64,000 nt of DNA from Flavobacterium sp. TR2 (GTDB lineage: Bacteria; Bacteroidota; Bacteroidia; Flavobacteriales; Flavobacteriaceae), in NCBI RefSeq assembly GCF_025252405.1, contig NZ_CP104307.1:1550001-1614000 (forward strand). The letters are read 5' to 3'. This document shows positions 7,618 to 15,577 of the stretch, in pieces. Numbering within the stretch: position 1 is the first letter of the stretch; every line of letters begins with the position of its first letter. The notes beneath the pieces were generated by a model, which ran no database searches, had not been told where the DNA came from, and worked only from the letters and a program-made list of their open reading frames with translations. A program made the position numbers and the translations under genes.

Positions 7618-8922
7618 ATGAGTACACAAAAATTTGCAACAAACGCATTACACGCAGGACACGACGTAACTAAAAACGCAGGAACTAGAGCAGTGCCTAT
7701 TTATCAGACATCATCATATGTATTTAACAATGCAGATCATGCTGCCAATTTATTTGGCCTTGCCGAAGCTGGATTCATTTATACGAGATTAAATAACCCG
7801 ACAAACGATATTCTAGAACAGCGTCTGGCAGCGCTAGAAGGCGGAATTGGAGCTGTTGTAACGGCTTCTGGAGCATCGGCAATTTCAACAACTTTATTGA
7901 CTTTGCTAAAAGCAGGAGATCATATCGTAGCATCAAACAGTTTATACGGCGGGACGTATAATCTTTTAAAAGTGACGCTGCCAAGATTAGGAATCACAAC
8001 CACTTTTGTTGATCCTTCAAAACCTGAAAACTTTACCAAAGCAGCTAAAGAAAACACACGAACTTTCTTTGTTGAATCTCTTGGGAACCCAAAATTAGAT
8101 GTATTAGATTTAAAAGCAATTTCGGCAGAAGCCAAAGCATTCAAAGTGCCATTTATAGTAGATAATACAGTTGCGACACCTTATTTATTAAACCCAATTA
8201 AGTATGGCGCCGATATTGTAATTCATTCCTTAACCAAATATATCGCAGGAAACGGAACTTCGTTAGGAGGCGTTATCATTGATGCTGGAAACTTTGACTG
8301 GGCAAACGGAAAATTCCCTGAATTTACCGAGCCATCTGCAGGATACCACGGATTAGTATATCATGAAGCTTTAGGAAATGCGGCTTTTATTGCAAAAGCG
8401 CGAATAGAAGGGCTGCGTGATTTTGGTGCTGCTTTGAGTCCATTTAATGCTTTTCAAATTATTCAGGGACTAGAAACACTTCCAATCCGAATTAAAAAAC
8501 ATAGTGAAAATGCTTTGGCGCTAGCCGAATGGTTAGAAAAACAAGATGAGGTGGTTTGGGTAAATTATCCAGGCTTAAAATCGAACAAATATTATGATCT
8601 GGCTAAAGAATATCTGCCAGAAGGGCAAAGCGGCATTATCACTTTCGGATTAAAAGGAGGTTTTGATGCTGCCAAAAAAGTAGTAGACGACACAAAACTA
8701 TTCTCACTGCTGGCCAATATCGGTGATACAAAATCACTTATTATTCACCCTGCAAGTACTACGCACCAGCAGCTAACAGAAGCAGAACAAATAGAAACGG
8801 GAGTTTCTAAAGATTTGATTCGTTTGTCTGTGGGAATAGAAGATATTGAAGATTTAATTGCAGATCTTCAGGCTGTTTTTGAAAGCGTTTCGCTTTCTCA
8901 ATTCAGCATCAATAAAAATTAG
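7618..8922 (+). CDS. O-acetylhomoserine sulfhydrylase
   Basis: PLP enzyme of the Cys/Met metabolism family that makes homocysteine from O-acetylhomoserine and sulfide, bypassing cystathionine. At 434 residues it is the longer, homoserine-type form. PLP lysine K207 lies in SLTKYIAGNGTSLGG, and YTRLNNPT (residues 55-62) is the usual N-terminal signature. The start ATG gives the typical family opening (KFATNALHAGHDVT). It follows the 58-aa gene behind leader 2, so expression probably rises when Cys or Met is short. A second enzyme of the same fold (15578) is in the met operon, so the two may differ in substrate or condition. Confidence 0.92.
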   Translation: MSTQKFATNALHAGHDVTKNAGTRAVPIYQTSSYVFNNADHAANLFGLAEAGFIYTRLNNPTNDILEQRLAALEGGIGAVVTASGASAISTTLLTLLKAGDHIVASNSLYGGTYNLLKVTLPRLGITTTFVDPSKPENFTKAAKENTRTFFVESLGNPKLDVLDLKAISAEAKAFKVPFIVDNTVATPYLLNPIKYGADIVIHSLTKYIAGNGTSLGGVIIDAGNFDWANGKFPEFTEPSAGYHGLVYHEALGNAAFIAKARIEGLRDFGAALSPFNAFQIIQGLETLPIRIKKHSENALALAEWLEKQDEVVWVNYPGLKSNKYYDLAKEYLPEGQSGIITFGLKGGFDAAKKVVDDTKLFSLLANIGDTKSLIIHPASTTHQQLTEAEQIETGVSKDLIRLSVGIEDIEDLIADLQAVFESVSLSQFSINKN

Positions 8923-8943
8923 GTTTTTTTGTTTTTTGTTTGA

Positions 8944-8984
8944 AAAATTGCCTTTAGCGAGTGGTTTTGCTAAAGGTAATTTTT
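8944..8984 (+). terminator. Terminator after O-acetylhomoserine sulfhydrylase
   Basis: AAAATTGCCTTTAGC pairs with GCTAAAGGTAATTTT over a 10-base loop and is followed by T residues. Confidence 0.8.
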
Positions 8985-9010
8985 TATGAAAAACACCATT
9001 ATAAAATTTA

Positions 9011-9140
9011 AATCATATAAGAAATATAAGTGCATTTTAGAAGAATCGTACTGTAGAAACGCACCGTAGAGACGCACTGCAGTGCGTCTAATTTTAATAA
9101 CATTGATGGTGCTAAATGAACTTACATCACTTATATGGCT
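9011..9140. repeat. Long imperfect inverted repeat with nested palindrome
   Basis: The arms 9011-9037 and 9114-9140 match, in inverted order, the perfect 27-bp inverted repeat at 17425-17502 (ATATAAGT..ATAAGT..CATTT type). Between them lies an 18-bp perfect palindrome, GACGCACTGCAGTGCGTC (9071-9088). It looks like one dispersed element with another inside it. Confidence 0.7.
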
Positions 9141-9159
9141 AAATAAAAAATTAGAAATT

Positions 9160-10248
9160 ATGTCAAAGCTTAAAATAAACATTATCCTTTTTGGAATAGG
9201 GAATATCGGAAGCACTTTGATTAATCAGATTATCGAAAGTCAAGAGTTTTTCCTTGAAAGCAAAAATATCGATTTTCATTTTCCAATTATAACCAATTCG
9301 ACGGTTGCTTTTTTTGAGAAAGAAGGCGTAGGGTATTCTTGGGAAACCAATTTCAGACAATTGGCAGTTCCTTTTAAAGTAGAAGATATTGTCGAATTTG
9401 CGCATGAAAACGAATTTGAAAATTTGATTGCCGTCGATGCAACAGATAGCGATGAATTGGTGAAGCATTATAATACGCTAATCAAAAACGGATTCAATAT
9501 TGTTGCGGTAAACAAAAAAGCCAATACGCTACCGATAGATTTGTACAAAGAATTACGAACAAATCTTAAAAAGCACGACAAAGAGTTTCTTTATGAAACC
9601 TCAGTCGAAACGGGAATTCCTGTTTTGCAGACCTTAAGAGATTTGTACTATTCGGGAGAAAAAATCACGAAGATTAGAGGCGTTTTTTCGGACAATCTGA
9701 GTTATGTCTTTAATAGATTTTCATCTGAAGACATTTCGTTTTCCTCTGTTTTAAAAGATGCGAGCCTTTTAGGTTTAATGAAGTCAAATTTTAAAGAAGA
9801 TCTTTCAGGAAACGATACCGCAAGAAAGCTGCTGATATTGGCGAGAGAAATCGGAAAAGATTTTGAATTTTCAGATATTAAAATCAAACCATTTATAACC
9901 GAAGAGCACTTGGAAAAAAATGGAGTGCTTAACAAAGAAGCAGTCGATAAATCTTTTAAAATTGCCAAAATTACCCAAGCAGAAAATCACTTGCTAAGGT
10001 ATGTAGGAGAGTTTGATGTGGAAAAAGGAACTTTAGAAGCCAAATTGATTTCGGAATCGGCAGATTCTCCAATCGGACAATTAAAAGGTTCGGATACCAT
10101 TTTTGAAATTTATACCAAATCTTACGCCGATATTCCAATCGTAATTCAGAGCGCTCCGCCATGCAAACAGGCAATTTCAAGAGGAATTATCACTGATATT
10201 CTGAAAATTGCTGAGCGAATTAGAACAAAAGAAGCCGTTTGGCTGTAA
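9160..10248 (+). CDS. Homoserine dehydrogenase-like protein, degenerate
   Basis: 362 residues, homologous to the homoserine dehydrogenase half of the ThrA fusion at 12475 but without a kinase domain. An in-frame TTG at 9082 exists, but ATG 9160 gives a Rossmann start (INIILFGIGNIGSTL). The NKKANT lysine loop and SGNDTARKLLILARE are kept. Changed motifs are VGAGLP to VETGIP (near 149-154), the EPDPR loop to KSNFK before EDLSG (near 208-213), and the C-terminal GAG..VTA stretch to SAPPCKQAI (near 330). In the family the loop glutamate and glycines serve substrate and cofactor binding, so ordinary activity is doubtful. A regulatory or altered-substrate role is possible. It lies downstream of the OAH sulfhydrylase gene, beyond a terminator. 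Confidence 0.75.
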   Translation: MSKLKINIILFGIGNIGSTLINQIIESQEFFLESKNIDFHFPIITNSTVAFFEKEGVGYSWETNFRQLAVPFKVEDIVEFAHENEFENLIAVDATDSDELVKHYNTLIKNGFNIVAVNKKANTLPIDLYKELRTNLKKHDKEFLYETSVETGIPVLQTLRDLYYSGEKITKIRGVFSDNLSYVFNRFSSEDISFSSVLKDASLLGLMKSNFKEDLSGNDTARKLLILAREIGKDFEFSDIKIKPFITEEHLEKNGVLNKEAVDKSFKIAKITQAENHLLRYVGEFDVEKGTLEAKLISESADSPIGQLKGSDTIFEIYTKSYADIPIVIQSAPPCKQAISRGIITDILKIAERIRTKEAVWL

Positions 10249-10501
10249 TTTTTTGGCTCTAAAAGAAAAAAAAACACAAAAGGTTCTTTGATAAATTGAT
10301 TTGTCAAATGGAATTATGAAGAAAAGAAGGTGGTTTTTGTAAGGTTTTTACCTTTATTATTTCGTTTTCGTTTTTGTAAGATGTTTTTCGACGATAAAAA
10401 ACTGATTTTTAACGATTTTTGTAATTAAATTCCTGAATTTAATTTGTGTAATAAAAAAAATATTTGCATATTTGTTATACCCAAAAACTACTAGAAATCA
10501 A
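10249..10501 (+). promoter_or_regulatory. Upstream region of leader 3
   Basis: AT-rich stretch without a gene. A weak hairpin AAGGT/ACCTT lies at 10341-10354. A promoter-like pair is TTTG (10443-10446) and TATTTGC (10461-10467), separated by an A-rich spacer as in the promoters at 3940 and 7116. Just downstream, 10475-10495 holds ACCC and CTACTAG, reminiscent of the operator at 18551 but too degenerate to call. Confidence 0.4.
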
Positions 10502-10573
10502 ATGAACTTAAAAGTCAATAAAATGTTTTGTGCCATTTCGGTTAAGACCGAAGGTGGGGTGTCTATTGCTTAA
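10502..10573 (+). CDS. Leader peptide 3 (23 aa)
   Basis: ATG to TAA, 23 codons with NKMFCA (residues 6-11), so a Met and a Cys are adjacent to Phe. The same NKMF motif is in leader 4. Inside the ORF a hairpin TTCGGT/ACCGAA (10537-10552) is perfect over six pairs and could act as a pause or regulatory stem. A terminator follows at 10605. A competing antiterminator is less clear here: only GGGG and GCTT of the late codons can pair with the left arm, with an internal loop. The assignment rests mostly on parallel layout with leaders 1, 2 and 4. Confidence 0.5.
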   Translation: MNLKVNKMFCAISVKTEGGVSIA

Positions 10574-10604
10574 AAAAATTGTAAGAATACAATAATAATA
10601 TAGT

Positions 10605-10636
10605 AAAAGCCTCCCGAAAAATTTTGGGAGGCTTTT
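10605..10636 (+). terminator. Attenuator terminator after leader 3
   Basis: AAAAGCCTCCC (10605-10615) pairs with GGGAGGCTTTT (10626-10636) and the stem can extend inward through an A/T-rich centre. T residues follow. It lies 31 bases after the leader 3 stop. Confidence 0.85.
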
Positions 10637-10685
10637 TAATTTAATACAAATGCAGAATTTAAATAAAATACAATATAAATCACAG

Positions 10686-10751
10686 ATGAATAAATCCTTA
10701 CAGATGAACAAGATGTTTACTGTCGCGCTTATTTGCGCATACGTCTGTTGA
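10686..10751 (+). CDS. Leader peptide 4 (21 aa)
   Basis: ATG to TGA, 21 codons (or 15 from an internal ATG at 10704). It contains MNKMF and ends ICAYVC, with Cys at residues 17 and 21. ATACTAAAAG (10751-10760), starting at the last base of the stop codon, can pair over ten positions with CTTTTGGTAT (10787-10796), the left arm and loop edge of the next terminator, with one G-T pair. A ribosome at the stop would block this antiterminator; a ribosome stalled at the earlier Cys would not. It is a second attenuator in tandem with leader 3 ahead of the 71-aa gene. Confidence 0.6.
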   Translation: MNKSLQMNKMFTVALICAYVC

Positions 10752-10781
10752 TACTAAAAGCATACACGAGTGTAAAAACTT

Positions 10782-10822
10782 AAACCCTTTTGGTATCTAA
10801 AAAATCCAAAAGGGTTTTTTTT
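10782..10822 (+). terminator. Attenuator terminator after leader 4
   Basis: AAACCCTTTTGG (10782-10793) pairs perfectly with CCAAAAGGGTTT (10806-10817) and is followed by T residues. Its left arm resembles the left arm of the terminator after leader 2 (CCCTTTTGG in both). Confidence 0.88.
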
Positions 10823-10899
10823 ATTCCAGAAACCGATTTAACAAAAAGATAAACGAGAAATAAAGATTATAAAACGCAACTTAACTAAAACTTAATATC

Positions 10900-11115
10900 A
10901 TGAGCACATTGAACTACTTAGCAGAAAAAATTTCAAATTTGAAAAACAGAAGGACAAGAAAAAATAATCCGCCACCAATAAACGAATTGGCTCACCCAAG
11001 ATTCGGAATAACTGAGGCTGGAATAACAGAAGAAGGAAAAGGGGCAGAGAAAAAAGCACCAAACTCTTTATTGTTTTTGATGTATTCAAAAGAAAATGAA
11101 ACGCTTTTTATCTAA
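10900..11115 (+). CDS. Small protein (71 aa), unknown
   Basis: ATG to TAA, 71 residues. The N-terminus is basic (KNRRTRKNNPPP), the middle carries PRFGITEAGITEEGKG, and the end is SLLFLMYSKENETLFI. There is no signal peptide. It is the first ORF after tandem leader attenuators 3 and 4 and lies 134 bases before the metX riboswitch promoter. The tail resembles SLLFHLYDLEEE in the 58-aa protein at 7373, which has an equivalent position. I do not recognise the family; a small regulator of sulfur metabolism would be speculation. Confidence 0.55.
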   Translation: MSTLNYLAEKISNLKNRRTRKNNPPPINELAHPRFGITEAGITEEGKGAEKKAPNSLLFLMYSKENETLFI

Positions 11116-11249
11116 ACGGAAAAGCATCATAAACTAGGGTAAAACCTGCTTAATTTTACTGGGCATTTTTGTTCGGTAAATTTTTGCGTATAATAGTTTT
11201 TGCTAAAGTAAGTCTCAGAAATTTAACAAACACTTTTAGATAAAATTTG

Positions 11250-11277
11250 TTTGTTAGAGAAAATAGTAGTTAATTTG
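11250..11277 (+). promoter_or_regulatory. metX operon promoter
   Basis: TTTG (11250-11253) is followed 17 bases later by TAATTTG (11271-11277), a near-consensus Bacteroidota promoter. Transcription would start about 20-25 bases before the SAM riboswitch. Confidence 0.6.
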
Positions 11278-11306
11278 CACCGTTAAGTTCAAACACGTAT
11301 TGAAAT

Positions 11307-11410
11307 GTTATAAAGAAAGGACGAGGGATTAGACCCGATGAAGCCTTAGCAACCCTTCGGTAAAACGAAGAAGGTGCTACATTCTACCACGCCAAACGTG
11401 GAAAGATAAC
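11307..11410 (+). promoter_or_regulatory. SAM-I (S-box) riboswitch
   Basis: P1 is GTTAT/ATAAC (11307-11311 with 11406-11410). The core has GAGGGA, AGACCC, GATGAAGCC, AGCAACC and AAGGTGCTA in S-box order. P3 is CTTCG/CGAAG and P4 is CCACG/CGTGG with a 5-base loop. It precedes metX-thrA-osmC-metZ and should lower their expression when SAM is high. No strong terminator follows, so the expression platform is unclear. Confidence 0.92.
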
Positions 11411-11483
11411 AACAAGATTTTTTCTAGTTAAACCTAGTTTTTCTTTCTAATATTTCCATATACAAATCAATAATACAACAGAT

Positions 11484-12473
11484 TTGAAATTGGAAAATAT
11501 ACCAAGTCCCATCATAATTCAAGATTTCATCACAGAAAGTGGTGCAGCTTATCATTCTATACCATTAAGTTTTACACTGTCAGGACAGCCATTGCACAGT
11601 GCGCCTATTGTTTTGGTTAACCATGCCCTAACAGGAAATGCGCAGGTGACTGGCGAAAATGGCTGGTGGAATGACTTGATTGGCGAAGGTAAAACCATCG
11701 ATACTGCTGTTTACACCATTTTAGCCTTTGATATTCCTGGAAATGGAAGCAATTCTTTCCTAATCGAAAATTATCTTGACTTTACAGCAAGAGATATTGC
11801 AAGAATCTTTGTTGAAGGCGTAAAAGCTTTAAATATTAAAAAGCTTTTTGCAGTTATTGGAGGTTCTGTAGGCGGCGGAATTGCATGGGAAATCATTGCT
11901 TTGGCGCCAAACATTACAGAAAACCTTATCCCGATTGCGAGCGACTGGAAATCTACCGACTGGCTTATCGCCAATTGTTTTCTGCAAGAGCAGATTTTAA
12001 ACAATTCTTCAAAACCAATTGAAGATGCCAGAATACACGCAATGCTTTGCTACCGTTCGCCAGAATCATTCAAAGAAAAATTTCAGAGAACAATCAATCA
12101 GGATCTTTTGATTTTTAACATCGAAAGCTGGCTGGCACATCACGGAAAAAAATTGCAGAAAAGATATCAGCTGTCTTCTTATAAATTAATGAATCAATTG
12201 CTTAAAACAATTGATATCACTAGAAATAGTGAAAGCTTTGAAAGTCTATTGTCTAAAACAGAAGCTTCAATTCATATCATCGGGATCAATTCAGATTTGT
12301 TTTTTACAGCAAAAGAAAACGTAGAAACCTACGAAGAATTGAAGAAATTTAAAGACAATGTTTTCTACAGCGAAATTGATTCGGTTCACGGACATGACGC
12401 TTTTTTAATCGAGTACAAACAATTAGATCATTTACTTGCCGACATTTTTAAGGCAGAAACAATAAAGAAATAA
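11484..12473 (+). CDS. metX: Homoserine O-acyltransferase (MetX type)
   Basis: Activates homoserine by transfer of an acetyl group (some relatives use succinyl), the first committed step to methionine. It is an alpha/beta hydrolase of 329 residues. The nucleophile elbow GGSVGGG carries S128, a likely catalytic Asp is near 271, and the His lies in VHGHD (H304). HALTGNAQ near residue 47 is typical of MetX. The start is TTG, since no ATG is in frame nearby. It lies directly behind the SAM-I riboswitch and its stop is one base from the thrA start, so the two are translationally close. Confidence 0.9.
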   Translation: MKLENIPSPIIIQDFITESGAAYHSIPLSFTLSGQPLHSAPIVLVNHALTGNAQVTGENGWWNDLIGEGKTIDTAVYTILAFDIPGNGSNSFLIENYLDFTARDIARIFVEGVKALNIKKLFAVIGGSVGGGIAWEIIALAPNITENLIPIASDWKSTDWLIANCFLQEQILNNSSKPIEDARIHAMLCYRSPESFKEKFQRTINQDLLIFNIESWLAHHGKKLQKRYQLSSYKLMNQLLKTIDITRNSESFESLLSKTEASIHIIGINSDLFFTAKENVETYEELKKFKDNVFYSEIDSVHGHDAFLIEYKQLDHLLADIFKAETIKK

Positions 12474-12474
12474 A

Positions 12475-14889
12475 ATGAAAGTATTAAAATTTGGAGGTAA
12501 ATCATTAGCAAACGGAGAAGGACTTAACAAAGTTGTTTCAATCATTTCAGATAAAGTAAATCAAGGTGAAAAAATCGCCGTTGTAGTATCTGCACGCGGA
12601 AATGCTACTGATGAATTGGAATTTATCTTAACAATTGCTGCTAAAAATGGCAGTTACAAAGAATTATTAGAGAATTTTAAAAAATATCAAATATCAGATT
12701 ACCCACAAGTAGATTTGTCTGAAGAATTTAGTGTTTTAGATAAACTTTTTGAGGGAGTAAGTCTAATTGGCGATTACAGCAAAAAAATCAAAGATCAGAT
12801 TTTGTCAAAAGGAGAATTGCTTTCGGCTAAATTATTGACGGCTATTTTATTGGAAAAAGGAATTCCTGCCAATTTTGTAGATACAAGAGATTTATTGAAA
12901 ACCGATTCTAAATTTGGTGATGCACAGCCATTAGAGCAGCTTTCAAAGAAAAACGTAGTAAACTACTTTAAAGAACATAACGGCGAAACGGTTAATATAG
13001 TTACAGGCTTCATTGGCTCAAACAACAACAACGACACAACTACTTTAGGTAGAAATGGCAGTAACTATACCGCTTCGTTAATCGCAAATTATTTGAATGC
13101 CGAAGAACTGCAAAACTTCACGCACGTAGACGGAATCTACACAGCAAACCCAGACTTGGTTGCCGATGCGAAGAAAATTGAATATTTATCATTCAACGAA
13201 GCAAATGAGCTGGCAAATTTTGGAGCAACCATTTTGCACGCCAAAACGATTATTCCGTTGTTAGAAAAAAATATTCCGTTACGAATCTTAAATACGTTCA
13301 ACCACGAAAACCGCGGAACTTTAATCACCTCAGATTCTTCTAAAGAAGGAATTAAAACGCTTTCTGTTTTGGAAAATGTTTCTCTTGTAAATCTTGAAGG
13401 ACGAGGATTGCTTGGAAAAGCTGGAGTCGATGCCCGAATTTTTAAAGTAATGGGAGATCACAATATCAGTGTGAGCATTATCTCTCAAGGTTCTTCAGAA
13501 AGAGGAATCGGACTTGTGGTTGCTACTGAAAAAGCTACGCTTGCAATGGTCGAATTAGAAAAAGAGTTCGAAAATGACTTTTATTCTAAAGACGTAAACC
13601 AAATTACAGTAACAGACAATGTATCGGTAATTTCGATTATAGGGCAGGATTTGAGCACTTTCCATAAACCTTACACCGCTTTAATCAAAAATAAAATTGT
13701 TCCGATTTTGTTTAACAACACCGTAACAGGTAAAAACGTGAGTTTGGTTGTTAAGAAAGAAGAATTAAACAAAGCGCTGAACGTAATTCACGGAGAGATT
13801 TTTGGAGTTTCTAAAAAAATCAACATTGCTATTTTCGGTCACGGATTAGTTGGAGGAACTTTAATCAACCAGATTTTAGAATCGGCTGCGGCAATTGAAA
13901 AACGTAAAGATATTAAGCTGAATGTTTTTGCTATAGCAAATTCTAAAAAATTGCTTTTAAACCAATACGGTGTTACCAGCAACTGGAAAAGTGATATTGA
14001 AACTAAAGGTGAAGCATATACAATTAAAGATATTATTGCTTTCGCTAATGAACATCATTTAGAAAACTTAATTGCGATTGACAATACTGCAAGTGCGCCT
14101 TTCGTTGAAAATTATATTCCGCTTGTAGAGAGCAGTTTCGATTTGATTTCTTCTAATAAAGTAGCCAATACATTAAGCTATGGCTTTTACAAAGAATTGA
14201 GAAAAGCTTTGGCAGAAAATCAAAAGAATTATTTGTACGAAACCAATGTTGGTGCAGGTTTACCGTTAATTGACACAATTAAATTATTGCACCTTTCGGG
14301 AGAAAATATCACAAAAATTAAAGGTGTTTTCTCTGGAACATTGAGTTATTTATTCAATAATTTCTCTGCGAAAGATGCGCCTTTCAGCGAAATTCTACAG
14401 GAAGCAATTGATAACGGATATACAGAACCAGATCCGCGTGAAGATTTATGCGGAAATGACGTTGGTAGAAAATTATTAATTTTAGCTAGAGAATTGGATT
14501 TGCAGAATGAGTTTGAAGAAATCTCAATTCAGAATTTAATTCCAGAGCACTTGCGTGAAGGAAGCGCTGCTGATTTCTTGATGAAATTAAAAGAATTTGA
14601 CCCAATTTATGCTAAAATAAAAGCAGATCAACAGCCAAATCACGTATTAAGATACATTGGCGAATTGTCTGGTGATTTGCAGAATGATAAAGGAAATTTG
14701 GAAGTAAAATTAGTTTCAGTGCCAAAAGATACTGCTCTGGGCGGATTAAAAGGTTCTGATTCTTTCTTCGAAATTTACACAGAATCTTACGGAGACCGTC
14801 CAATTGTTATTCAAGGAGCTGGTGCAGGTTCTGCGGTAACAGCAAGAGGAGTTTTCGGAGATATTTTGAGATTGTCTGATAAAGGGTAA
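12475..14889 (+). CDS. thrA: Bifunctional aspartokinase/homoserine dehydrogenase
   Basis: 804 residues: aspartokinase (about 1-270), ACT-type regulatory region (about 300-445) and homoserine dehydrogenase (about 450-804). It supplies homoserine to MetX. The dehydrogenase half has intact VGAGLP (near 589-595), GYTEPDPRED and GNDVGRK (near 648-666), and GAGAGSAVTARG near the end. The kinase half departs from signatures: KFGGT is KFGGK (residues 5-9), GRNGSD is GRNGSN (192-197), and TDVDG is THVDG (216-220). Kinase activity is therefore uncertain. It is part of the SAM-riboswitch operon, so this copy may be devoted to methionine. Confidence 0.93.
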   Translation: MKVLKFGGKSLANGEGLNKVVSIISDKVNQGEKIAVVVSARGNATDELEFILTIAAKNGSYKELLENFKKYQISDYPQVDLSEEFSVLDKLFEGVSLIGDYSKKIKDQILSKGELLSAKLLTAILLEKGIPANFVDTRDLLKTDSKFGDAQPLEQLSKKNVVNYFKEHNGETVNIVTGFIGSNNNNDTTTLGRNGSNYTASLIANYLNAEELQNFTHVDGIYTANPDLVADAKKIEYLSFNEANELANFGATILHAKTIIPLLEKNIPLRILNTFNHENRGTLITSDSSKEGIKTLSVLENVSLVNLEGRGLLGKAGVDARIFKVMGDHNISVSIISQGSSERGIGLVVATEKATLAMVELEKEFENDFYSKDVNQITVTDNVSVISIIGQDLSTFHKPYTALIKNKIVPILFNNTVTGKNVSLVVKKEELNKALNVIHGEIFGVSKKINIAIFGHGLVGGTLINQILESAAAIEKRKDIKLNVFAIANSKKLLLNQYGVTSNWKSDIETKGEAYTIKDIIAFANEHHLENLIAIDNTASAPFVENYIPLVESSFDLISSNKVANTLSYGFYKELRKALAENQKNYLYETNVGAGLPLIDTIKLLHLSGENITKIKGVFSGTLSYLFNNFSAKDAPFSEILQEAIDNGYTEPDPREDLCGNDVGRKLLILARELDLQNEFEEISIQNLIPEHLREGSAADFLMKLKEFDPIYAKIKADQQPNHVLRYIGELSGDLQNDKGNLEVKLVSVPKDTALGGLKGSDSFFEIYTESYGDRPIVIQGAGAGSAVTARGVFGDILRLSDKG

Positions 14890-14899
14890 AAAGTCTAGT

Positions 14900-14989
14900 T
14901 TGTCATTGCGAGGAACGAAGCAATCACATTTGCAAAATCAAGCTTTGTGGAATTGTTTAGTGCGATTGCTTCGTTCCTCGCAATGACAA
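14900..14989. repeat. 26-bp inverted repeat inside the met operon
   Basis: Perfect arms 14900-14925 and 14964-14989 (beginning TTGTCATTGCGAGGAACG) enclose 38 bases between thrA and osmC. The GTCATTGCGAGGAACGAAGC word is a widespread dispersed bacterial repeat. In RNA it would form a very stable hairpin that could alter decay or distal gene expression. Confidence 0.85.
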
Positions 14990-15017
14990 TAATAAAAACA
15001 AAAAAAATAACAACACA

Positions 15018-15443
15018 ATGAAAGTAACTTTAAACAGAGTAAATGACGCATTTCATTTTAAAGTAAAAAATGAACGCGGACACGTAGTTGACGTTGATAG
15101 CAGAGCCGAATTTGGCGGAAGCGATTTAGGTGCAAGTCCAATGGAATTGGTATTAATGGGAGTTGCAGGATGCAGCGCTATCGATATGATTTCAATTTTG
15201 AAAAAACAGCGTCAAGAAATCACTTCTTTTAATGCTGAGGTTGAAGGAACACGAGTTCAGATCGAAGAGGCAAAACCTTTCAAGGAAATCGATGTGGTTT
15301 TTTATTTAGAAGGAGAAATCAATCCTGAAAAAGCAAAAAAAGCGGCACAGCTTTCTTTTGAGAAATACTGTTCAGTTGCTAAAACAGTTGAGCCAACAGC
15401 GACAATTAAATACAAAGTGGTTTTAAACAACGAAGCGTTATAA
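15018..15443 (+). CDS. OsmC/Ohr family protein
   Basis: 141 residues with the OsmC fold signature GASPMELVLMGVAGCSAID and two conserved Cys, C52 and C118 (EKYCSVAK). Family members reduce organic hydroperoxides or act on small thiol compounds. Its place between thrA and metZ suggests a job linked to thiols or homocysteine, which is inference from context. It is cytoplasmic, and the ATG start fits the family start. Confidence 0.85.
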   Translation: MKVTLNRVNDAFHFKVKNERGHVVDVDSRAEFGGSDLGASPMELVLMGVAGCSAIDMISILKKQRQEITSFNAEVEGTRVQIEEAKPFKEIDVVFYLEGEINPEKAKKAAQLSFEKYCSVAKTVEPTATIKYKVVLNNEAL

Positions 15444-15577
15444 ATTAGAAAATTAGTCAATTTGAGAATTTGAAAATGCTCAGATTGTACATAAATAATT
15501 GACTTGTTTAAGTTTAGATTTCGGTTTAACAACCTGAAACCTGAAACTTGAAACAAAAAAAACAAAAAAACAACACA

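Noticed and set aside
9082..9159. Upstream in-frame TTG as start of the homoserine dehydrogenase-like gene
   Set aside because: The extra 26 residues are encoded by the dispersed repeat at 9011-9140 and have no family similarity; ATG 9160 begins at the Rossmann strand.
10475..10495. Fifth copy of the sulfur operator before leader 3
   Set aside because: Contains ACCC and CTACTAG near a promoter, but spacing and orientation do not match the other sites well enough.
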